From Anabaena sp051781005 (GTDB lineage Bacteria; Cyanobacteriota; Cyanobacteriia; Cyanobacteriales; Nostocaceae), in the NCBI RefSeq assembly GCF_051781005.1, contig NZ_JBPWOA010000031.1, forward strand, positions 1 to 64,000: 64,000 nucleotides of DNA, written 5' to 3'. This document shows, one piece after another, positions 9,763 to 18,966 of the stretch; within the stretch, counting starts at the first letter, position 1, and each line of letters opens with the position of its first letter. The notes below the pieces were generated by a model. It was not told where the DNA came from. It saw only the letters and a list, made by a program, of their open reading frames with translations, and did not search any database. Made by a program: the position numbers and the translations under genes.

Positions 9763-10308
9763 ATGTGGAAGAAAATTGCTTTAATTTTGTTATTAGTGTT
9801 TAGCTTCAGTTTCAGCAACTCTGATGTAGCGGCTGCTGCTGGATTCAAAAGCTTTGTAGATAGTGCTGATGGTTATCAGTTTTTATATCCTAATGGGTGG
9901 TTGCAAGTTAAAGTTGCCAACGGGCCTGATGTGGTTTTCCATGATTTAATTGAGGTATCAGAAAATGTATCTGTGGTGATTAGTCCTGTTCCCGCAGGAA
10001 AAACTTTGGCAGAATTGGGGACTCCGACAGAAGTGGGATATAAGTTAGGTAAGGCTGCTCTTGCTCCTGTAGATTCTGGACGTACAGCCGAATTAACCAA
10101 CGCGGTTCAAAAAGAATCTGATGGTAAAATATATTACCTATTAGAGTATGATGTGCAACTCCCTGATGGGCAACAAAGACACAATATTTCTAGTGTCGCT
10201 GTGAGCCGTGGTAAGCTTTTTACCTTTAATGCTTCAGTCCCGGAAAAGCGCTGGAAAAAACTGCAACGCATGATTGATGAAATTGTCAATTCTTTTACGG
10301 TGTATTAA
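9763..10308 (+). CDS. PsbP-family photosystem II protein (CyanoP-like)
   Basis: 181 residues. An N-terminal signal peptide (MWKKIALILLLVFSFSFS, probable cleavage after the AAAA near residue 28) precedes a PsbP domain (about 30-181) beginning GFKSFVDSADGYQFLYPNGW. PsbP-domain proteins act on the lumenal side of thylakoids in photosystem II assembly. Unlike lipoprotein CyanoP, no cysteine follows the hydrophobic core, so this one appears to be soluble after export. Assignment to the family is secure; whether it is the CyanoP orthologue or another PsbP-domain paralogue is not decided. Confidence 0.85.
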   Translation: MWKKIALILLLVFSFSFSNSDVAAAAGFKSFVDSADGYQFLYPNGWLQVKVANGPDVVFHDLIEVSENVSVVISPVPAGKTLAELGTPTEVGYKLGKAALAPVDSGRTAELTNAVQKESDGKIYYLLEYDVQLPDGQQRHNISSVAVSRGKLFTFNASVPEKRWKKLQRMIDEIVNSFTVY

Positions 10309-10418
10309 TTAATTTGGATAACTGGGAACTGGGGATTGGGTACAGAGTTTTCTAGTGAATAATTAACTATTAACTATTACCCATTACCTAATTAGCAATT
10401 CTCTCCATTTTTTTGACT

Positions 10419-11012
10419 ATGACCATTCCTGAATTTATACTTGCTTCTGCTTCTCCAGCACGTCGTCGCTTGCTGCAAACTGTGGGAATTGAACCAAGAG
10501 TTTGTCCTAGTGATTTTGATGAGTCACAAATTCAACTTAGTGATCCTGCCCAATTGGTACAAACTCTGGCTCAGTGTAAGGCAGAAACTGTAGTTTCGCA
10601 GTTTGCATCAGCATTGATTATGGGCTGTGATTCGGTTTTAGCTATGGATGGAGAGATTTATGGCAAACCAGCAGATGCTGAGGAAGCGATCGCTCGTTGG
10701 CATTTAATGCAAGGTAATTTTGGTGATTTGTATACTGGTCATGTTTTGATAGACACATCCCAAAACCGAAGTGTTGTCAAGTGTCAAGTGACGAGGGTGT
10801 ATTTTGCTCAAGTGAGCGATCGCGCAATTCAAGCTTATGTAGCTACAGGTGAACCCCTTAAATGTGCTGGAGCCTTTGCTATTGAAGGATTTGGTAGTTT
10901 GTTCGTGGAAAAAATCGAGGGTTGTCACAGTAATGTAATTGGGCTAAGTTTACCTTTATTGCGGCAGATGATAGCCGAATTGGGGTATGAAGCAACAGAT
11001 TTTTGGCGATAG
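10419..11012 (+). CDS. maf: Maf-like nucleoside triphosphate pyrophosphatase
   Basis: 197 residues from ATG 10419 (a TTG two codons upstream is less likely). It starts with the Maf signature LASASPARRRLL and has MGCDSVLAMDGEIYGKP in the middle and the C-terminal GAFAIEGFGSLFVEKIEG. Maf proteins hydrolyse dTTP, UTP or modified NTPs to monophosphates and are linked to septum formation and house-cleaning. Length is typical. The upstream 100 bp contain degenerate ATTAACT/TTACCCA heptamer repeats. Confidence 0.92.
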   Translation: MTIPEFILASASPARRRLLQTVGIEPRVCPSDFDESQIQLSDPAQLVQTLAQCKAETVVSQFASALIMGCDSVLAMDGEIYGKPADAEEAIARWHLMQGNFGDLYTGHVLIDTSQNRSVVKCQVTRVYFAQVSDRAIQAYVATGEPLKCAGAFAIEGFGSLFVEKIEGCHSNVIGLSLPLLRQMIAELGYEATDFWR

Positions 11013-11072
11013 AGAAAATTAGTTCAACAACTTTCCTATATTTTGTTTACTGAAATAAAAACTTTCATAGGT

Positions 11073-11432
11073 TTATCCTTCAGATTCATATGCGGAAATA
11101 ATGCCTTGGATATCATCTGCGGCAATATCAATTTGTTCAGATTTTGCATAAATGGTTAGCAAAATAATAGCCGTTGCAGTTTTGACATAGTAAATGAGGC
11201 GATAACCACCGCTTTTGCCTTTTTGAACGTCGCTATTTCTAACCCGCAACTTGAAAACTTCGTAATTGATTTTAGGAATGCAATCCCCAAGTATTTCCCC
11301 TTGTTGAAGTTGTTTGATAACTGGTTGAATATCGTTGCGAATACTGGGATATTTCTTTGCTAGTTTGCGTAGATTGCGCTGGAATCTTGGCGCTACTTCG
11401 ACTTGAATAAATGGCAGTTCAGACATTTTCAA
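11073..11432 (-). CDS. RelE/ParE-superfamily toxin
   Basis: 119 residues with the RelE/ParE fold pattern: an N-terminal strand, helical FQRNLRKLAKKYPSI, then FKLRVRNSD, KGKSGGYRLIYYV and a final LLTIYAKSEQ. RelE-type toxins are ribosome-dependent mRNA interferases. The gene overlaps the upstream small gene at 11419-11673 by 14 bases, the usual antitoxin-toxin operon order. The pair resembles the RelN-RelE systems described in Nostoc/Anabaena. Activity is inferred. Confidence 0.8.
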   Translation of the reverse strand: MKMSELPFIQVEVAPRFQRNLRKLAKKYPSIRNDIQPVIKQLQQGEILGDCIPKINYEVFKLRVRNSDVQKGKSGGYRLIYYVKTATAIILLTIYAKSEQIDIAADDIQGIISAYESEG

Positions 11433-11673
11433 TTTCTTCCCAAAGTTGAGAAACAGGAATTGTTTTTCCAGTCATTGCTTCGTGCCAAGCCTGACGAAAA
11501 TCTTGAAGAATTTCTTCTTTGGATTCCATCGGTTCATAATCTTCACCAATTTCTATTGCTTCTGGAATAAGAACAATTACTTCTACACGGCTATTTTGAA
11601 TAATACTTAATGGTTGATCTAAGGACAAACTTCCTTGTTCATCAACAGTTGCCATTACTTTAATTGCTTTCAT
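11419..11673 (-). CDS. RelN-type antitoxin of RelE toxin
   Basis: 84 residues. The N-terminal half (KVMATVDEQGSLSLDQPL...NSRVEVIVLIPE) looks like a swapped-hairpin beta domain used for DNA binding and dimerisation. The acidic C-terminal tail (EEILQDFRQAWHEAMTGKTIP) is the expected toxin-neutralising segment. It lies immediately upstream of and overlaps the RelE-like toxin gene. Antitoxins of this kind normally autorepress the operon; no operator palindrome was pinned down in the 130 bp upstream. Confidence 0.75.
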   Translation of the reverse strand: MKAIKVMATVDEQGSLSLDQPLSIIQNSRVEVIVLIPEAIEIGEDYEPMESKEEILQDFRQAWHEAMTGKTIPVSQLWEEIENV

Positions 11674-11802
11674 AATTCTTCAAAGTTGTTGTGTTTTAGG
11701 CTAACGATGCTTTTCTTAAGTGGGTAATATAACAATCAGGACTTATGCATTTGTTACTCCTGACATTGTAAACTAGATACTGAATTACATGGTTAAAATA
11801 AT

Positions 11803-12540
11803 ATGTCTTCTACTTCTACACCCTCCCTACGTCAACAACAGCATCGCTTAATTTGTCAACTAGCTGACACAATTGAAGCAGTTTGGCATAAATACTTAGA
11901 CTTATCACCCTACAATTTGCCTGCGGAATTGGGATATGTAGAAGGTAGACTAGAAGGCGAAAAACTGATTATCGAAAATCGCTGTTATCAAAGCCCACAG
12001 TTCCGCAAAATGCACTTGGAACTAGCAAAAGTGGGGAATATGCTAGATATCTTGCATTGCGTAATGTTTCCCCGTCCAGAATACGATATCCCTATGTTTG
12101 GTTGTGACTTAGTTGGGGGTAGAGGTCAAATTAGTGCCGCGATCGCAGACCTTTCTCCTGTAAACTTAGAACGCATCTTACCAGTAGCTTATAATTCTGC
12201 ACTGACTGAACTACCAGTAATCGACTTTTCCCAACCCCGTGAATTACCGGAATGGGGAGCTATATTTTCTGATTTTTGTATTTTTATTCGTCCCGGTTCC
12301 CCAGAAGAAGAAACATTGTTTCTCTCTCGCGTACAAGAATTTTTAGAAATCCATTGCCAAAATGCGATCGCATCTAACCCCGTTCCACCAGAAAAAGTAG
12401 CCCCAATTCTGGCTGGACAACACAACTACTGTACCAAACAACAGCAAAACGATAAAACCAGACGTGTGCTAGAAAAGGCATTTGGCATAGATTGGGCAGA
12501 AAACTACATGACTACTGTATTATTCGACCTACCACAATAA
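11803..12540 (+). CDS. pcyA: Phycocyanobilin:ferredoxin oxidoreductase
   Basis: 245 residues. It performs the four-electron reduction of biliverdin IXalpha to phycocyanobilin with ferredoxin, supplying the chromophore of phycobilisomes and phytochromes. The strongly conserved core FRKMHLELAKV, LDILHCVMFP and MFGCDLV is present; the residues equivalent to Synechocystis Glu76, His88 and Asp105 are Glu73, His85 and Asp102. The C-terminus NDKTRRVLEKAFG...LFDLPQ is also diagnostic. Confidence 0.97.
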   Translation: MSSTSTPSLRQQQHRLICQLADTIEAVWHKYLDLSPYNLPAELGYVEGRLEGEKLIIENRCYQSPQFRKMHLELAKVGNMLDILHCVMFPRPEYDIPMFGCDLVGGRGQISAAIADLSPVNLERILPVAYNSALTELPVIDFSQPRELPEWGAIFSDFCIFIRPGSPEEETLFLSRVQEFLEIHCQNAIASNPVPPEKVAPILAGQHNYCTKQQQNDKTRRVLEKAFGIDWAENYMTTVLFDLPQ

Positions 12541-13525
12541 TTAAAGCTCAAGCGTCAAAACTCTGCACCCCCCAAACTCCAACTCTTCAGCTTCTCATCT
12601 ATCTATCTGTAAGCTCTGTTACGTTTTCCCCCAACTGATAAATGTAGAATTCATTTAACCAGAGTTGAATGGAGTCAAAAAACAACAGCAGGGAAAGTAG
12701 CGCATCAAATCTTCGCAGTAGATAAGCCAAGATATTTGTTGTCTTATTCGATGTCAGCAACCAACCATGCTCACAGATTAATAATCAAGATAAGGAAACT
12801 GTGATGTTAGGAATGCTCTATTTGACAGATATGTTTCAATTGGTAATTGATAGTGCCAATTTTAGATTGAGAAAAAGCCGATTTTAGATTTTTTTGACAC
12901 ATTCCCTTAGTTTCAACTATGGAATCAACAAACAGTTATCAGTAAACCGAGATAACTGAATTTGTTAACCTATTCTATTGGTTGTAGACAATCTTGGCAA
13001 TAGCCTACGCCGAGAAGATGTCTGCATTATTATACCTACCAAATTTATACCGGGTTGCCTTTCAAAATAACCTGCTCAAATAAATAGTATCTGGGTGCTG
13101 GAGTTGGTGAATTCAATAGTTTGAATTCCCTTAATCTTTAGTGCAATCACATCTCATACTCAGAAACTATTAAATAGCCAGTCATTGAAGGAGGCAGAAG
13201 GAGCAAATCATGCATGGGATTAGACCCCTCCTGATTTGAAGCCACTGAACTCTTGTGGGGGGTCTTAAATGGTCGCAGCTTACGTTAGCTTTCCCTCCTG
13301 CTTCCTGCCCCCTAACTCCTGCCTTCAATAAAGAGCGCCATTGCAGAAAATTCTAAGCCTTGGGTGCTAATCAGGCAATGGATTTATAAGTAAATAACTA
13401 ATCTAAAACCAGCCTTATTTTCCAATAGCTGGCAGTTTACTTATGACTCTTTTTGACTAATTCAACTGTGGCTAATTTGCTTTTTTACTTCCATTAGTAC
13501 AAATCAGATAAACGGGCAATATACC
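12541..13525. other. 985-bp region upstream of devB, no gene found
   Basis: No convincing reading frame. It contains an imperfect inverted repeat of GAAGGAGGCAG (about 13187) and CTCCTGCCTTC (about 13315) enclosing about 145 bp, which may be a degenerate mobile repeat. A repeat scrap (GCCTACGCCGAGAAGATGTC) lies at 13003-13022. A near-NtcA motif (GTA-N8-ATA at 13497-13510) sits about 20 bp from the devB start but departs from GTA-N8-TAC. The long non-coding leader fits a regulated exporter promoter. Confidence 0.5.
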
Positions 13526-14959
13526 ATGTCAAGGGTGACTGATAAGCCAGAGTTAAAAGAACAGGGACTAGAAAAATCTAAAATTTGGTTGAAGGTTGCT
13601 GTAGCCCTGCCAGTAGCGATCGCAGCAGGGTTCCTAGCTACAGCCAAAATTGAGCAGCTAAGAAAACTCACATCCTCCGTATCAGTAGCACCATCGATCA
13701 AAACAATTAGTGCGGTAGGAAGATTAGAACCACGAGGAGAAGTCATTAGAATAGCTGCCCCCAACTCAGGACTATCAGCAAGAGTGCAACAACTTTTGGT
13801 GAGAGAAGGACAACGAGTACAACAAGGTCAAGTTATCGCAATTCTAGACAGCCGTGATACCAACATGGCAGCAGTCGAAGAAGCAAAAGCTAAACTACAA
13901 GAATCGCGTGCTAATTTAGCGCAAATCAAAGCTGTTTCACCAAGAGATATTCAAGCCCAAACAGCAATTATTGCTCGTTTACAAGCACAATTATCTGGTG
14001 AAAGCAATGCTCAACAAGCCACCATTGCCCGCATTGCCGCTGAGTTAAGTGGAGAGAAAAATGCTCAACAAGCTGGCATTAAACGTCTAGAAGCTGAACT
14101 CAGAGGGCAACGAGATGGTTTAAGAGCAAGCATTGCCAAAATACAAGCCGAACAGCGTGACGCTCAAGTTGATGCCGGACGCTATGAGTTCTTGTACAAA
14201 GAAGGAGCTATTTCTCAGCAAGAAAGAGATACAAGGCGTTTGCGTGCGGCTACAGCTAATCAGCAACTGCGTGAAACCCAAGCCAGTTTGAGACAAGCAC
14301 TAGGAACATTGCAGCAGCAAATCACTCAAGCTAGAGCTACCCAAATTCAAACGATCGCTACTTTGCAGCAACAACTGATTGAAGCCACAGCTACCCGCAA
14401 CAAAACTTTAGCCACCTTACAAAAGCAAATCGACGAAGAACGGGCTAGATTGAGCAGGTTCTTAGATGTTCGTCCTATTGATATCCAAATAGCCCAAGCC
14501 CAAGTTAGTAATGCGATCGCATTTGTCAAAAAAGCCCAAGCAGAACTCCAGTTAAGCTATGTCAAAGCACCAACTCAAGGTGAGATATTAAAAGTTCACA
14601 CCAAATCAGGCGAAGTCATGAGTGCAAATGGCATTGCAGAAATTGGACAAACTGATCAAATGTTTGTGGTTGCAGAAATAGCTGAAGACAGTATTGGTAA
14701 AATTCGTGTTGGTCAAATAGCGACTATTACTAGTGATAACGGCGCATTTGAAAAAGAATTAAAGGGAAGCATCACTCAAATTGGCAGAAAAATTGGCAAA
14801 AAAGATGTCCTGAATACAGATCCAGCAGCAGATATTGATGCCAGAGTAGTAGAAGTGAAAATTGCCCTCTCTCCAGCAGATAGTCAGCGAGTTTCTGGTT
14901 TAACTAACGCCAAAGTCATTGTTGAAATTAATACTAATGGAGTTACAGATGGGCAGTAA
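13526..14959 (+). CDS. devB: DevB-type ABC exporter membrane fusion protein (HlyD family)
   Basis: 477 residues. One N-terminal membrane segment (about 25-42), a split biotinyl-lipoyl-like domain (GRLEPRGEVIRIAAP ... VKAPTQGEILKVHTKSGE) and a very long Gln/Ala-rich coiled coil between about residues 115 and 340. This is the periplasmic adaptor linking DevC to a TolC-like outer-membrane channel. In Anabaena, DevBCA with the TolC homologue HgdD exports the glycolipids of the heterocyst envelope; several paralogous clusters exist in these genomes, so export of glycolipid by this one is inference. It is followed by devC after 170 bp containing a hairpin. Confidence 0.88.
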   Translation: MSRVTDKPELKEQGLEKSKIWLKVAVALPVAIAAGFLATAKIEQLRKLTSSVSVAPSIKTISAVGRLEPRGEVIRIAAPNSGLSARVQQLLVREGQRVQQGQVIAILDSRDTNMAAVEEAKAKLQESRANLAQIKAVSPRDIQAQTAIIARLQAQLSGESNAQQATIARIAAELSGEKNAQQAGIKRLEAELRGQRDGLRASIAKIQAEQRDAQVDAGRYEFLYKEGAISQQERDTRRLRAATANQQLRETQASLRQALGTLQQQITQARATQIQTIATLQQQLIEATATRNKTLATLQKQIDEERARLSRFLDVRPIDIQIAQAQVSNAIAFVKKAQAELQLSYVKAPTQGEILKVHTKSGEVMSANGIAEIGQTDQMFVVAEIAEDSIGKIRVGQIATITSDNGAFEKELKGSITQIGRKIGKKDVLNTDPAADIDARVVEVKIALSPADSQRVSGLTNAKVIVEINTNGVTDGQ

Positions 14960-14974
14960 TTACATTTATCTATC

Positions 14975-14997
14975 AGCCGAGATTATGAAGCTCGGCT
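14975..14997 (+). terminator. Hairpin between devB and devC
   Basis: AGCCGAG and CTCGGCT form a perfect 7-bp stem with a 9-nt loop, 16 bases after the devB stop. No strong T run follows, so it is more likely an RNA-stabilising or attenuating intercistronic hairpin than a full terminator. Confidence 0.5.
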
Positions 14998-15129
14998 CGC
15001 TATCTTTCATCCTTAGCAATATGTAATTATTCAATGCATAGGAAGAATTTGGAAAAATCATGATCATTCCCCATCAAAAATATCAACTCAACAATAAAAA
15101 ATTGGCGTAACTGTAAGTAAACATAGAAA

Positions 15130-16284
15130 ATGATTCAGAAAATACCTCTATCTTGGCTACAACTGACCAGAGAAAAAACTCGCCTCGCTGTGGCACTATC
15201 AGGTATTGCCTTTGCTGATATTTTGATGTTTATGCAACTTGGTTTCCGAGATGCACTATATTACAGTAACGTCAGAATGCATGGCAGTTTAAAAGGTGAC
15301 ATTGTTTTAATTAACAATCAATCCAACGCTGTATTAGCAATGAAACCTTTTTCCCAACGGCGATTATATAAAGCTTTAGATTTACCAGCAGTACAGTCAG
15401 TACATCCTATATATTTAGATTATACCAGCTGGAAGAATCCCATTACAGGCCGCCCTCGGAGTATTTTAGTTTTTGGTATCAATCCAGAATTTAACGTTTT
15501 TGATTTACCAGGGGTTGAGGAAAATTTAAATACCCTGAAATTGCCTGATGTAGTTATATTTGACCGTTCTTCTAGACTAGAGTATGGACCTATCGCTGCT
15601 GATATTGATCAGGGAAAAGTTGTAACGGCAGAAGTAAGAAGAAGACGAATTAAAGTAGCAGGATTATTTACTTTAGGTGCATCTTTTGGCGCAGATGGCA
15701 ATTTAATTACAAGCGATGTCAACTTTATGAGGTTATTTAGTACCCGACAACGGGGATTAATTGATATTGGCTTAATTAGACTAAAACCAGGTGCGGATAC
15801 AACCCAAGTTGCTCAATATTTGCGGACTTATTTACCTACAGATGTTAATGTTTTAACCAAAGATGAGTTTATTGCATTTGAAAGAAATTACTGGGCAAGT
15901 AGTACTGCTATTGGGTTTATTTTTACCTTAGGAACAATTATGGGTTTTATTGTCGGCACCGTAATTGTTTATCAAATTTTGTATACAGAAGTAACAGATC
16001 ACTTGTCTGAATATGCTACCCTGAAAGCAATAGGCTATACACAAAATTATTTATTAACTGTTATTCTTCAAGAAGCTTTTATGTTAGCAGTTTTAGGATA
16101 TATGCCTGGATTTGCTTGCGCTTTGTTTATGTATCAAGTCGCCAGAGATGCTACGCTCTTACCAGTTTTTATGAGTTATCACCGTGCTATCATGGTACTA
16201 ATATTAACTATCTTAATGTGTTTTATATCTGGTGTAATTGCTATGAGAAAGTTAAGTTCAGCCGACCCTGCCGATATTTTTTAA
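15130..16284 (+). CDS. devC: DevC-type ABC exporter permease (FtsX/MacB-like)
   Basis: 384 residues. An N-terminal membrane segment preceded by PLSWLQLTREKTRLAVALSG, a large periplasmic domain (about 45-255), then three C-terminal membrane segments (about 262-290, 312-340 and 352-372). Typical DevC start and C-terminus (MRKLSSADPADIF). It is the inner-membrane permease of the DevBCA efflux pump, working with the ATPase at 16489 and the adaptor at 13526. Confidence 0.88.
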   Translation: MIQKIPLSWLQLTREKTRLAVALSGIAFADILMFMQLGFRDALYYSNVRMHGSLKGDIVLINNQSNAVLAMKPFSQRRLYKALDLPAVQSVHPIYLDYTSWKNPITGRPRSILVFGINPEFNVFDLPGVEENLNTLKLPDVVIFDRSSRLEYGPIAADIDQGKVVTAEVRRRRIKVAGLFTLGASFGADGNLITSDVNFMRLFSTRQRGLIDIGLIRLKPGADTTQVAQYLRTYLPTDVNVLTKDEFIAFERNYWASSTAIGFIFTLGTIMGFIVGTVIVYQILYTEVTDHLSEYATLKAIGYTQNYLLTVILQEAFMLAVLGYMPGFACALFMYQVARDATLLPVFMSYHRAIMVLILTILMCFISGVIAMRKLSSADPADIF

Positions 16285-16433
16285 ATTAAGATTATTAAAT
16301 CCATATTTGGCAGTTATCATAATTCTAAATCCTGTTGAATAATACCAGTTGAAAAGTTCTTAATTGATCAATATACCCAAAAAGTTATTAACCATAAAAA
16401 AATGTGGGCGATAGATAAAAACTTTAAAGCTGA

Positions 16434-16454
16434 ATCTAAAATCTAAAATCTAAA
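16434..16454. repeat. Heptamer STRR (ATCTAAA)x3
   Basis: Three perfect tandem copies of ATCTAAA between devC and devA. Related AATCTAAAATT-type fragments occur singly at about 8590 and 40905. Confidence 0.7.
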
Positions 16455-16488
16455 ATTGTATAAGCCAGCTTTATCCCCTAATCTTCTT

Positions 16489-17232
16489 ATGAACAGCACA
16501 GAACCTGTAATCTCCATTAAAAATATTAATCATTACTATGGTAGAGGTGTCCTCAGAAAACAAATTCTATTCGACATCAACCTGGAAATATATGCCGGAG
16601 AAATTGTAATTATGACTGGGCCTTCAGGTTCAGGAAAAACTACATTACTGAGCCTGATTGGTGGGTTACGGTCTGTACAAGAAGGAAGTATGAAATTGTT
16701 AGGTCAAGAACTACTTGGTGCTAGTCAAAGTAAACTTGTACATATGCGACGTAACATTGGTTATATTTTCCAGGCTCATAATTTGCTGGGTTTCTTAACT
16801 GCTAGGCAAAATGTGCAAATGGCAGTGGAATTAAATCAAGGTATTTCTCAATCAACAGCTATTAAAAAGTCAGAAACAATGCTAGGTTCGGTTGGTTTAT
16901 CAGAACGGATGAACTACTATCCAGACAATCTATCTGGTGGGCAAAAACAAAGAATTGCGATCGCACGCGCCTTAGTCAATCACCCCCCATTAGTTCTAGC
17001 AGATGAACCCACAGCCGCATTAGATAAACAATCAGGACGGGATGTTGTCGAAATCATGCAGCGTCTTGCGAAAGATCAAGGAACAGCTATTTTGTTAGTC
17101 ACCCATGATAACCGCATCTTAGACATAGCTGATCGTATCGTCGAAATGGAAGACGGTCTATTAACTCGTGATGCCCAAAATGTAGCTATTAGCAACAGGG
17201 CAGGGCGAGAAGTTTCCGAGCCTCATAACTAA
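16489..17232 (+). CDS. devA: DevA-type ABC exporter ATP-binding subunit
   Basis: 247 residues from ATG 16489 (an in-frame TTG at 16456 lies within repeat-rich DNA and is less likely). ABC motifs: Walker A GPSGSGKTT, Q-loop IFQAHNLL, signature LSGGQKQR, Walker B VLADEPTAALD, H-loop VTHDN. It energises the DevBCA exporter. The 200-bp gap after devC includes heptamer repeats, so separate initiation is possible. Confidence 0.9.
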   Translation: MNSTEPVISIKNINHYYGRGVLRKQILFDINLEIYAGEIVIMTGPSGSGKTTLLSLIGGLRSVQEGSMKLLGQELLGASQSKLVHMRRNIGYIFQAHNLLGFLTARQNVQMAVELNQGISQSTAIKKSETMLGSVGLSERMNYYPDNLSGGQKQRIAIARALVNHPPLVLADEPTAALDKQSGRDVVEIMQRLAKDQGTAILLVTHDNRILDIADRIVEMEDGLLTRDAQNVAISNRAGREVSEPHN

Positions 17233-17249
17233 CCTTCACATTGTCAAAC

Positions 17250-18101
17250 CTATTTTTTTGAATGTGGCATCTGCGGCGGTGCCGGAAGATTTTGTTGGCG
17301 TGTAGTCCGAAAAGTAACATTTACCCCTTCATTTGATTGTTCCAATACCAGTAGAGGCGTAGGTTTAGCCTTTTGATCCCAATGCATATAGACAATCCGA
17401 CCTTGAATTGTCGGTTGCCATGTATCATCTTCTTCTCTAGGACTAAGGTAAGTTTCTATACAGTCCATAATTTGGCTAATAGTAGCAGAAGTTGCTTGTG
17501 TGGGTAACTTCATTAAGCGAATTTGAATCCGAAACAGTACTCGGTTGACAATGTTGGGCGCAATACCAGTTTCATATTCAACATCAAAAATCTCATCTAC
17601 CTGCTTACCAACGTTGCTGGCAATTCCAACTTGACCTTGTTGAGATTGGTTGGGGCGCAGTGCCTGAGAAATTTTATCTTTCACCTTGAGTTTCACTTGA
17701 TTAACAACCCCAAAATGAAATACCTCCTCTGTCATCCGCATCCGTAGATAATCGAGGTTAAAATCCCGTGAGTGAACCAAATCGGGGTTTGTTTCCATTT
17801 TCCGAATAGTTTCCAGCGCCAACTTCAACTTTTTTTCTAGTTCTCGCGTGCGAAACTTTTCAAACTTAACTTTTTTCTCATATTTACCCGCTAATATTTT
17901 GCTATACACAATCACCGCAACTAGTGCTATTATCAGTCCTCCACTGGCAAACAGTAATAAAGATGATGGCATCTGAAAATTACTGGCTGCTACTTCCTTG
18001 ATCGCCGGTTTAGTCTTGGAACTTGAAGACTGGGCTAAAAACATTGTACTAAGCATGGTTAGCAAACTAAAGATTTGACTCCTAATGGTTAGGATGCCCA
18101 A
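17250..18101 (-). CDS. Conserved cyanobacterial membrane-anchored protein of unknown function
   Basis: 283 residues. A possible signal or membrane segment at about 5-25, a clear transmembrane helix LLLFASGGLIIALVAVIVY (about 48-66), a charged coiled-coil stretch (about 75-105, EKKLKLALETIRKME), and a cytoplasmic alpha/beta-looking domain to the end with a Pro-rich tail. The family is not one for which a function is known to me. It is convergent with devA (17-bp gap) and its start overlaps the region upstream of the HAD gene. Confidence 0.65.
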   Translation of the reverse strand: MGILTIRSQIFSLLTMLSTMFLAQSSSSKTKPAIKEVAASNFQMPSSLLLFASGGLIIALVAVIVYSKILAGKYEKKVKFEKFRTRELEKKLKLALETIRKMETNPDLVHSRDFNLDYLRMRMTEEVFHFGVVNQVKLKVKDKISQALRPNQSQQGQVGIASNVGKQVDEIFDVEYETGIAPNIVNRVLFRIQIRLMKLPTQATSATISQIMDCIETYLSPREEDDTWQPTIQGRIVYMHWDQKAKPTPLLVLEQSNEGVNVTFRTTRQQNLPAPPQMPHSKK

Positions 18102-18162
18102 ATCTTTAATATCACATTACTGTATTGTTAATATTTTTTTACATCATATTTGTGATTTTGTT

Positions 18163-18966
18163 ATGTACAGACACATTAGCGAATCTACGGAATTTAGGGA
18201 TATTCACCTTGTCGCCACGGATATGGATGGTACTCTGACGAAGGAGGGAAAATTTACATCCCTATTGTTGCAAGCTTTGGAAAATTTAGCCGCCAACGGG
18301 ATTCAGGTACTGATTGTAACAGGTCGTTCAGCAGGTTGGGTAAGTGGAATCAGTAGTTTAATGCCTGTGGTAGGTGCTTTAGCAGAAAATGGGGGTATAT
18401 TCTACCCATCAAATAACGTCGCACCAATATCTTTAACACCTATTCCCGACTTAGCTCAACATCGCCAGCATTTAGCTAGGACTTTTGAAAAATTACAAAG
18501 TCAATTTCCCCAACTTAGGGAATCTACTGACAATCAGTTTCGTCTCACCGATTGGACATTTGATGTAGCTGCTTTAACAGAAAATGAATTGCAGTCTCTT
18601 AGCAATATTTGTCAACAAATGGGTTGGGGATTTACTTATAGCAATGTCCAGTGTCACATTAAACCTCAACAACAAGATAAGGCTGGAGGATTGTTACAAG
18701 TGCTACGCGAACACTTCTCCGAATATTCACTGTCACAAGTTGTTACTGTTGGTGATAGTCCTAATGATGAAAGTTTATTTAACCAAAGTTCTTTTCCTAT
18801 TTCTGTAGGTGTAGCAAATGTAATTAAATATGCACACCAGTTGCAGTATCAACCTGCTTATGTAACTACTGCGGCTGAAGGGGAAGGATTTTGTGAATTA
18901 TCTAATTATATTTTACAAAAAAAGGCCGAGGGCAGGAGCCAGGAGCCAGGAGGAAAGAATTATTAA
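18163..18966 (+). CDS. HAD-superfamily (IIB/Cof-type) phosphatase
   Basis: 267 residues from ATG 18163 (a longer in-frame start at 18085 would overlap the divergent neighbour). HAD motif I DMDGTLT, motif II VTGRS, cap-domain region about 90-190, and motif IV VGDSPNDESLF. Cof-type HADs dephosphorylate sugar phosphates and similar small molecules; the substrate is unknown. The last 13 residues (AEGRSQEPGGKNY) are encoded by an intergenic-type repeat (GGAGCCA tandem, 18938-18951), suggesting the original stop was lost and the C-terminus extended. Confidence 0.82.
   Translation: MYRHISESTEFRDIHLVATDMDGTLTKEGKFTSLLLQALENLAANGIQVLIVTGRSAGWVSGISSLMPVVGALAENGGIFYPSNNVAPISLTPIPDLAQHRQHLARTFEKLQSQFPQLRESTDNQFRLTDWTFDVAALTENELQSLSNICQQMGWGFTYSNVQCHIKPQQQDKAGGLLQVLREHFSEYSLSQVVTVGDSPNDESLFNQSSFPISVGVANVIKYAHQLQYQPAYVTTAAEGEGFCELSNYILQKKAEGRSQEPGGKNY

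Noticed and set aside
13497..13510. NtcA site upstream of devB
   Set aside because: Reads GTA-N8-ATA rather than GTA-N8-TAC and lies too near the start codon to be convincing.
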